From Erythrobacter sp. (GTDB lineage Bacteria > Pseudomonadota > Alphaproteobacteria > Sphingomonadales > Sphingomonadaceae), in contig JAHEAV010000008.1 of NCBI GenBank assembly GCA_024642565.1, forward strand, positions 1-50,145: a stretch of DNA of 50,145 nt, written 5' to 3'. The position numbers and the translations under genes are program-made. The notes below the pieces were generated by a model. The model searched no databases. It had not been told where the DNA came from and was given only the letters and a program-made list of their open reading frames with translations. Positions 43,710 to 50,145 of this stretch are shown here, one piece after another (the first letter of the stretch is position 1; the number at the start of each line of letters is the position of its first letter).

Positions 43710-44138
43710 TCAGGGGTTCTGCGGGCCGGTGAATTTCTGCACATCGGTCCACCCGCAACCTTCGCGCAATTCATCATCCAGACGCAGCGTGACGGTGAAG
43801 GGGTAACGCCGGTCAGACATGCCATCCTGGCAGGTGCCGGGCGTAACGGTCATGTCGAAATTCTGCCCATCCAGCTGGCCCGACAGGCCAATCCCGTGAT
43901 TTCCGGAAAAGCGGGTGACCGGAATCGATACGCCATCGGGCGATTCGGGCGTGGAATATTTCAGGGTCTGCCCGGCGATCTGCCCGTTCCAGAAAGGTTC
44001 GGTGCCGGTGAAATAGATCACCTGTTCCGTGGGCAGCCCGTCAAACGCGGGAACCGCACCGGCCTGTTCGCTTTCCGGATTGCAAGCGGCCAGCGCCAGC
44101 AGCAGCAGCGCCGCCAGAGAAATCGGACGATGAAGCAT
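43710..44138 (-). CDS. Small periplasmic lipoprotein, COG3650-like
   Basis: A 142-residue lipoprotein with lipobox LAAC near residues 16-19. The mature part contains YFTGTEPFWNGQIAG and a pair of cysteines (TCQDGMSD, EGCGW), a pattern I associate with COG3650-type uncharacterised lipoproteins, sometimes next to heat-shock or META-like genes. No function is known. Start is ATG 44138 or GTG 44147. Its stop is ten bases from the convergent PhnA-like gene. Confidence 0.8.
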   Translation of the reverse strand: MLHRPISLAALLLLALAACNPESEQAGAVPAFDGLPTEQVIYFTGTEPFWNGQIAGQTLKYSTPESPDGVSIPVTRFSGNHGIGLSGQLDGQNFDMTVTPGTCQDGMSDRRYPFTVTLRLDDELREGCGWTDVQKFTGPQNP

Positions 44139-44150
44139 CCGCACCACAGG

Positions 44151-44450
44151 TCAGCGCCCTTCGCCGCCAAGCCGGCGGCGGTTGGCCAAAACGGGGCGAT
44201 GATAATGCGCCAGCGCCCGTGCGCTGATCCGTTCCGGCGATTGCATGATCCCGCCCTGCAGCATGACCGGCAGAAAGGCGAGATTGGCCGAAACCTTTTC
44301 TTCGACCATCAGCCGCGCTTCTTCCTCCGCCTGTTTCCCGCCCATCAGGAGCTTGACCGACCGCAGCCAGATAACCGCGGAAACTTCACCGGCAAATATC
44401 CAGCTGTCCAGGGCGATTTGCGGCCAATTGGGGGTTTTCTGTTTCAGCAT
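44151..44450 (-). CDS. Conserved hypothetical helical protein
   Basis: A 99-residue, mostly helical protein: LDSWIFAGEVSAVIWLRSVK, then QAEEEARLMVEEKVSANL, ending in an Arg-rich tail. The layout loosely recalls phasin-like helical bundles but I cannot assign it. ATG 44450 with AGGAT upstream. It lies 12 bases before the lipoprotein gene on the same strand, and the dyad at 44541 is upstream of it. Confidence 0.7.
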   Translation of the reverse strand: MLKQKTPNWPQIALDSWIFAGEVSAVIWLRSVKLLMGGKQAEEEARLMVEEKVSANLAFLPVMLQGGIMQSPERISARALAHYHRPVLANRRRLGGEGR

Positions 44451-44540
44451 GGGTCCATCCTAACAGGAGTATTGTGCGCTGCAACATAAATGACTTCCCC
44501 CTTCGGAAGAATGGGATGGGAAATAAACACGGGTTACAAA

Positions 44541-44557
44541 GGTGACAGTGTGTCACC
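44541..44557. promoter_or_regulatory. Operator-like dyad GGTGACA-GTG-TGTCACC
   Basis: A perfect seven-base inverted repeat with a three-base spacer lies about 90 bases before the start of the hypothetical gene at 44450 (minus strand), in an AT-rich gap next to a gene for an HTH protein. It could be its operator. Confidence 0.4.
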
Positions 44558-44634
44558 CTGCAATTCAGACTTTATCACACTGTTTATAATGGTTTTTTAC
44601 TGCAAGGAGGGCGGGTGACAACTCGCCCGGCGAT

Positions 44635-45213
44635 TCACGGTTCAAGCGCCGGATCCGGACCTTCCCCGGCCCCGTCCAGATAATCGCAGGTCGGTTCCCC
44701 CCGCCAGGTTTCCGGCCCCTGGGCAACACGGGCCAGCAACCGGGGGAAATCTTCGGGGGGATAATCCGTGGCCGGATGCCATTGCGCCGCTTTGCGCGGC
44801 AGGAAATCACGCCGCATGGCCAGCAGGGCCACCGTCAGCCGTTCATCGAACCGGCGCGAAGTCCCGACCAATTCGCCCTGATGGTAATGCGGAACTTCAA
44901 CCCCATGCAGGGCGCGTTCCATCGCCGCCTCCGCCAGCGCATCGAAGCAGGACTGGAACGCCGCGCTCCACGCCAGATCGAATGGTTCTCCCTTCAGCCG
45001 CGCGCGCAGCCTGTAGGCCGATTGGCGCGACATGCCGACCGCGCGCGCCGCCGCGCCGACATTGTGGGTGAACGCCAGCGCATGGAGGAACGCCGCCTGT
45101 TTCGGGCGGGTCCACCCACCGCCATGCGCAGACACCGGATCGGATGGGCGGGATTGGGAAGTGGGCGTTGGGGGCTTGGGGGGCTGGGATGCCGGGGGGA
45201 CCGTGTTGTTCAT
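44635..45213 (-). CDS. Helix-turn-helix protein, uncharacterised
   Basis: A 192-residue protein. After a Pro/Ser-rich N terminus, residues 34-72 form a helix-turn-helix: WTRPKQAAFLHALA, then NVGAAARAVGMSRQSAYRLR. The middle is helical (FDALAEAAMERAL, then SRRFDERLTVALLAMRR) and the C terminus is Pro/Asp/Gly-rich. The order HTH plus helical tail recalls phage terminase small subunits as well as transcription factors, but no phage genes are nearby. Start ATG 45213; the open frame further upstream would overlap the divergent gene. Confidence 0.72.
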   Translation of the reverse strand: MNNTVPPASQPPKPPTPTSQSRPSDPVSAHGGGWTRPKQAAFLHALAFTHNVGAAARAVGMSRQSAYRLRARLKGEPFDLAWSAAFQSCFDALAEAAMERALHGVEVPHYHQGELVGTSRRFDERLTVALLAMRRDFLPRKAAQWHPATDYPPEDFPRLLARVAQGPETWRGEPTCDYLDGAGEGPDPALEP

Positions 45214-45319
45214 CGGCCAGTCTAAGCCACAAAACCGGGCCTGTAGGAAAGGCTTTCCGCGCCGCGCCGCCGCCTTCAAGATGGTTGACGCAGCCGCCGC
45301 GATCGGTTGAGGCAGCGGC

Positions 45320-45805
45320 ATGGCCCCCACGCAATCCCCCGCCGCCCCTGCCCCGCTCCGCATTCTGGTGGATGCCGATGCCTGCCCGGTGAAGGAGGAG
45401 ATTTACCGCGTGGCCGCGCGCCACCGGGTGCACTGCTGGATCGTCAGCAACAGCGCCTTCCGCGTGCCGCAAAGCCCGCTGGTCAGCCGGGTGGTGGTGT
45501 CGGACAGTTTCGATGCCGCGGATGACTGGATTGCCGAAAATGCATCGCCAGCCAGCGTGGTGATTACCGCCGATATTCTGCTGGCCGAACGCTGCCTCAA
45601 GTCAGGGGCGCAGGTGCTGGCCCATAATGGCAAACCTTTCGATGCCGCAAACATCGGCAGCGCGCTTGCCACCCGCGCCATCATGGCAGACCTGCGCAGC
45701 GGAATGGACGGAATCGGCGGCGGCCCGCCCCCCTTCAGCAAGGCAGACCGATCACAGTTCCTGCAATCGCTGGACCGTGTGCTGGTGGGGCTGAGGCGGG
45801 CATAA
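45320..45805 (+). CDS. YaiI/YqxD family (UPF0178) protein, PIN-like NYN fold
   Basis: A 161-residue UPF0178 protein. ILVDADACPVKEEIYRVA is the family start with three acidic residues, and VVITADILLAERCLKSGAQVL and GGGPPPFSKADRSQF complete the signature. The fold is PIN/NYN-like with clustered Asp, suggesting a nuclease, but activity is unproven. ATG 45320 with GAGG upstream. Divergent from the HTH gene. Confidence 0.93.
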   Translation: MAPTQSPAAPAPLRILVDADACPVKEEIYRVAARHRVHCWIVSNSAFRVPQSPLVSRVVVSDSFDAADDWIAENASPASVVITADILLAERCLKSGAQVLAHNGKPFDAANIGSALATRAIMADLRSGMDGIGGGPPPFSKADRSQFLQSLDRVLVGLRRA

Positions 45806-45986
45806 TCCGGCACACTGCGTCAGGTCACGGCTATCCCTGAACCACCCGCCAAATGCCAAGCGCCACCGGGACAGCAAATACAATTCTCTAGGGTGCGATT
45901 GCCAATTCTACCAATTCAAACAAATTTTGGGATGTATCCCCTCCCCAATTCTCAAACGAATAAAATGTGTTACAGTGACAATAGAT
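45806..45986. other. AT-rich convergent gap, no gene seen
   Basis: This 181-base stretch between the ends of the UPF0178 and RidA-like genes is clearly richer in A and T than its surroundings, especially 45880-45985. It holds a short GGGAT-GT-ATCCC dyad (45929-45940) but no credible ORF or T-tract terminator. Confidence 0.5.
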
Positions 45987-46466
45987 TTAGTTTGGTCCCC
46001 GCCGCGCAGTAATCTTTATCTCCACCAGCGCGGTTGGTTCGTAGAGGCTTGTCACGCCCACTGCCGTCCATGCCGGAAAGGGGGCTTTGATGTAGCGGTT
46101 CTTGACTTCAACAAAGCTGTCCAGCTGTCCGGCGAGGTCTGTGTGATAAGTGTCGAACACCGTCACATCGTCCCATGTTGCACCGGCGCGAGCCAGTGTT
46201 TTGCCCAATGCCTCGAACGCGCGGGTGAAGGCGGGTGTCATGCTATCCTCCCCCTCTGCCGGAACGGCGACCACGCCTGACAGATAAATCGTGTCGCCCG
46301 CGATCACCGCGTCCGAATATCCAACCGCCTGCTGGAACGCCAGCGCCTCTGCATTTTCCGGCATGATGGTCTGTTTGCGTTCATGTGCATGGGCCGCGGG
46401 TACCGCGCCGAACAGGCACAGCGCGGGTATTGCGGCGGCAGATGCGGCAATTTTCCATCGGATCAT
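45987..46466 (-). CDS. Exported RidA/YjgF-family protein
   Basis: A 159-residue protein with a signal peptide (about 1-27, ending PAAHA) followed by a RidA-type domain: AGDTIYLSGVVAVP, the mid-domain RAGATWDDVTVFDTYHTDL, and AWTAVGVTSL. Cytosolic RidA deaminates reactive enamines; the usual catalytic Arg (in an R-x-x-V or similar site) is not evident, so this exported relative may bind another ligand. ATG 46466 with a GGGGGG-type ribosome site. Confidence 0.9.
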   Translation of the reverse strand: MIRWKIAASAAAIPALCLFGAVPAAHAHERKQTIMPENAEALAFQQAVGYSDAVIAGDTIYLSGVVAVPAEGEDSMTPAFTRAFEALGKTLARAGATWDDVTVFDTYHTDLAGQLDSFVEVKNRYIKAPFPAWTAVGVTSLYEPTALVEIKITARRGPN

Positions 46467-46598
46467 GAGATTTCCCCCCAGATGTCAGCGGGGGGAACGA
46501 TGCGCGCAAAACCGCGCCGGTTCAAGACCTTGTGCGCGGGCCGTTTAATGTGGGGCGTTTGGTGCAGGGGTGCGGTGCGGGGTGTGGTGCGGGCCTAT

Positions 46599-47006
46599 TC
46601 ATCCCGGCATGATGTCAAACACCGGCACATCGCCTGTTTCCACCCATGGCTGTTTGCTTTTGCCCCAGATATGCACTGCCGGGGCAAAGCCGGATGGATC
46701 ATCCAATGTCCCGCTTTTCACAAAGATCATATCCGGCCTTGCGCCGATCAGGCTGAACAGCGGCGATCCGCAGGTGCCGCAGAACTGCCGCGTAACCGCG
46801 CCGCCGCTATCGCCTGTATCGGCGTAGCTGGCCGGCGTGCCGCGAATGGCAATGTCCGCCGCATTTATCCCGATGATGGTCGAAAATGCGCTGCCCGACT
46901 GTTTCTGGCAATGGGTGCAATGGCACACCATCGCCATCGCCGGGGCACCCGTGATGGTATAGCGGATGGCCCCGCACAGGCAGCCGCCTTCGCTAAGTGT
47001 GGTCAT
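46599..47006 (-). CDS. GFA-family zinc protein (CENP-V/glutathione-activating fold)
   Basis: A 135-residue protein with the zinc ligands of the GFA family: GGCLCG (Cys9, Cys11), CHCTHCQKQSGS and FCGTCGSPLF. Some relatives convert formaldehyde to S-hydroxymethylglutathione, though most are uncharacterised. ATG 47006 has AAGGGGAAT upstream. About 115 bases separate it from the thiC end on the same strand. Confidence 0.9.
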   Translation of the reverse strand: MTTLSEGGCLCGAIRYTITGAPAMAMVCHCTHCQKQSGSAFSTIIGINAADIAIRGTPASYADTGDSGGAVTRQFCGTCGSPLFSLIGARPDMIFVKSGTLDDPSGFAPAVHIWGKSKQPWVETGDVPVFDIMPG

Positions 47007-47121
47007 CCCATTCCCCTTGCCAAAAATGCGCGCGCCGGGCCGAGGCTATTCGCCCCCGCGCGGTCTGTCAAAACGTATAGGCGGCAGTGCGGCGAGCGGC
47101 ATGATGGCAAGCGGCTGCGCC

Positions 47122-49173
<2,052 letters not shown>

Positions 49174-49319
49174 CTAGATGGCCGTCCGTCCAGATGGCTG
49201 CGCAATTGCCGTGTACAAATTGCCCGCGGCAATCATGTCCGCGGAATAGCCCGGCGCATATGGCCGCGCTGAAATCGCTTGCCGATATTGCCCAAACACC
49301 ACTTGCGGCAAAATAGGCG

Positions 49320-50144
49320 CTAGAACGTGTATCCGATCGCCAGCGCGCCAAGGAACTGGTCAGCGCTGCCCCGCAGGCGGGTGTACGGCGTGTTGCGGGC
49401 ATCACCGACCAGCCGCGAATAGCCGGTAATGATTACGCCTGACAGTCCGCCGTTCTGCAGATTGCCGTCAAAATCAATGCCCAGAATCAGGTTGGTGCCA
49501 ATGGAATTGATACCGCCCTTGGCCTGAAATTCGGGCAACCCGCTCGCCGCGCTTTGCGCCGGCGTGACGGAATAATAATAGCGGTTGTAACGGCCCCCGC
49601 CATATTGGGTGCTGACCGCCAGCGATGCAGCCATGCCCCGGCTCAGCGGCGTGAAATAGGAAATGTTGGGTTCCATCACCATGCCTTTGTGGGCGCCCGC
49701 CACATCCCAGCGCGTATCGAGGTTGAAGCTGAGGCTGTCATAGGGGCTGAGCAGTTTGGGAAAGCTTATCCCCGCCGCCGCCCCTACTTCCACAGCCCGG
49801 TCAAGTTTACCTGCCAGGCTGACCACCGGGTCCTTGATCTGGCTGGCCCGGTCATTGCGCAGGCGGACGGTTGGGCCAAAGGCAAAATTGACCTTCGCAT
49901 CGGCCCGGTCGTCAATCAGATCGACGGCCAGACCTGCCGGGCGCGGCTGGATCCCGATTCCGGAAATCTTTCCCTGCACAACAGGCGCGGGAAACAGCAC
50001 GTAATCATCCGAACCCGAATAGCTCGGGCCATAGCCAGCCCCGATCCCGATAGTGATCCAGTCCCCGGCAAAGACGTTATCCGGAGGGCCAGAAACCGTG
50101 CCGGATGCACCCCCATCCAAATCTGGCCCATCCAAATCTGGCCC
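49320..50144 (-). CDS. MipA/OmpV-family outer-membrane protein (5' end outside window)
   Basis: The last 274 residues of a barrel protein of the MipA/OmpV family. DWITIGIGAGYGPSYSGSDD is the family start of the barrel, and it ends LGALAIGYTF, with the terminal Phe typical of outer-membrane proteins. The frame is open through the right edge, so the signal peptide is missing from this window. Before the barrel the chain reads PDLDG repeats. OmpV-type proteins are outer-membrane scaffolds or adhesins of unclear function. Confidence 0.88.
   Translation of the reverse strand, partial: GPDLDGPDLDGGASGTVSGPPDNVFAGDWITIGIGAGYGPSYSGSDDYVLFPAPVVQGKISGIGIQPRPAGLAVDLIDDRADAKVNFAFGPTVRLRNDRASQIKDPVVSLAGKLDRAVEVGAAAGISFPKLLSPYDSLSFNLDTRWDVAGAHKGMVMEPNISYFTPLSRGMAASLAVSTQYGGGRYNRYYYSVTPAQSAASGLPEFQAKGGINSIGTNLILGIDFDGNLQNGGLSGVIITGYSRLVGDARNTPYTRLRGSADQFLGALAIGYTF
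50115..50144. repeat. 15-bp tandem repeat at the window edge, inside the MipA/OmpV gene
   Basis: ATCCAAATCTGGCCC occurs twice in direct tandem (50115-50129, 50130-50144) and the next base fits a further copy. In the gene's frame each unit encodes a five-residue GPDLD-type repeat. The total copy number cannot be seen because the array reaches the end of the window. Confidence 0.85.
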
Positions 50145-50145
50145 A

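Noticed and set aside
44635-45213. Prophage terminase small subunit
   Set aside because: HTH layout is similar, but no large terminase, portal or other phage gene is nearby.

Overview
The window looks like chromosomal DNA of an alphaproteobacterium, almost certainly of the order Sphingomonadales (sphingomonad or erythrobacter type). The evidence is the high GC, the gene order ybgC-tolQ-tolR-tolA-tolB-pal, an alphaproteobacterial SspB, a SWIB-domain protein, many TonB/lipoprotein/outer-membrane genes, GPH-type transporters beside acyl-CoA dehydrogenases, and protein sequences that resemble that order throughout. The genus cannot be fixed by reading alone. I see no rRNA, tRNA, CRISPR array, insertion sequence or prophage. 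Coding density is high and no gene-free stretch exceeds 300 bases.

Layout. 1-5.7 kb: end of a MacB-type ABC permease, a decayed DUF2334 deacetylase fragment, a lipoprotein alkaline phosphatase, a lipoprotein M1 aminopeptidase, a secreted GH16 glucanase and a small membrane protein. 5.8-11.9 kb: hemF, pdeM, infC (apparently starting at ATA), a DASS anion transporter, a cystathionine gamma-synthase-family enzyme and a VIT1-type metal transporter. 12.1-15.8 kb: a TonB-dependent receptor with a strong terminator, a J-domain protein and a 53-residue exported peptide. 15.8-24.0 kb: an unbroken minus-strand run, hisB-hisH-hisA-hisF-(61-aa PEP-CTERM-like ORF)-hisE-hit-ybgC-tolQRAB-pal, joining histidine synthesis to the Tol-Pal envelope system. 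24.1-25.8 kb: sspB, a hypothetical gene and gmk.

25.8-34.3 kb is a catabolic acyl-CoA region. A minus-strand block (SDR and two acyl-CoA dehydrogenases) is divergent from a plus-strand block: a 14-codon leader ORF, a GPH/MFS transporter, an ACAD10/11-type dehydrogenase, a zinc alcohol dehydrogenase and an aminoglycoside-phosphotransferase-like kinase. The kinase and the ACAD10/11-type dehydrogenase match the two halves of mammalian ACAD11 and resemble the LvaA/LvaC pair of levulinate catabolism. I therefore infer a 4-hydroxyacyl-CoA (gamma-hydroxy acid or lactone) degradation pathway. This is the best candidate here for an undescribed system.

34.3-43.1 kb: a lipoprotein subtilase-autotransporter, dapD, a small membrane protein, an M19 dipeptidase, a DoxX-like protein, a SWIB protein, a PEBP-like protein, an S41 lipoprotein protease with the same Gly4/Pro-Thr leader as the subtilase, a coiled-coil protein and a cold-shock protein. 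43.4-50.1 kb: a PhnA-like protein, small lipoprotein and hypothetical genes, an HTH protein, a YaiI/YqxD protein, an exported RidA-like protein, a GFA-family protein, thiC with a TPP riboswitch, and a MipA/OmpV outer-membrane protein that runs off the right edge through a 15-bp tandem repeat.
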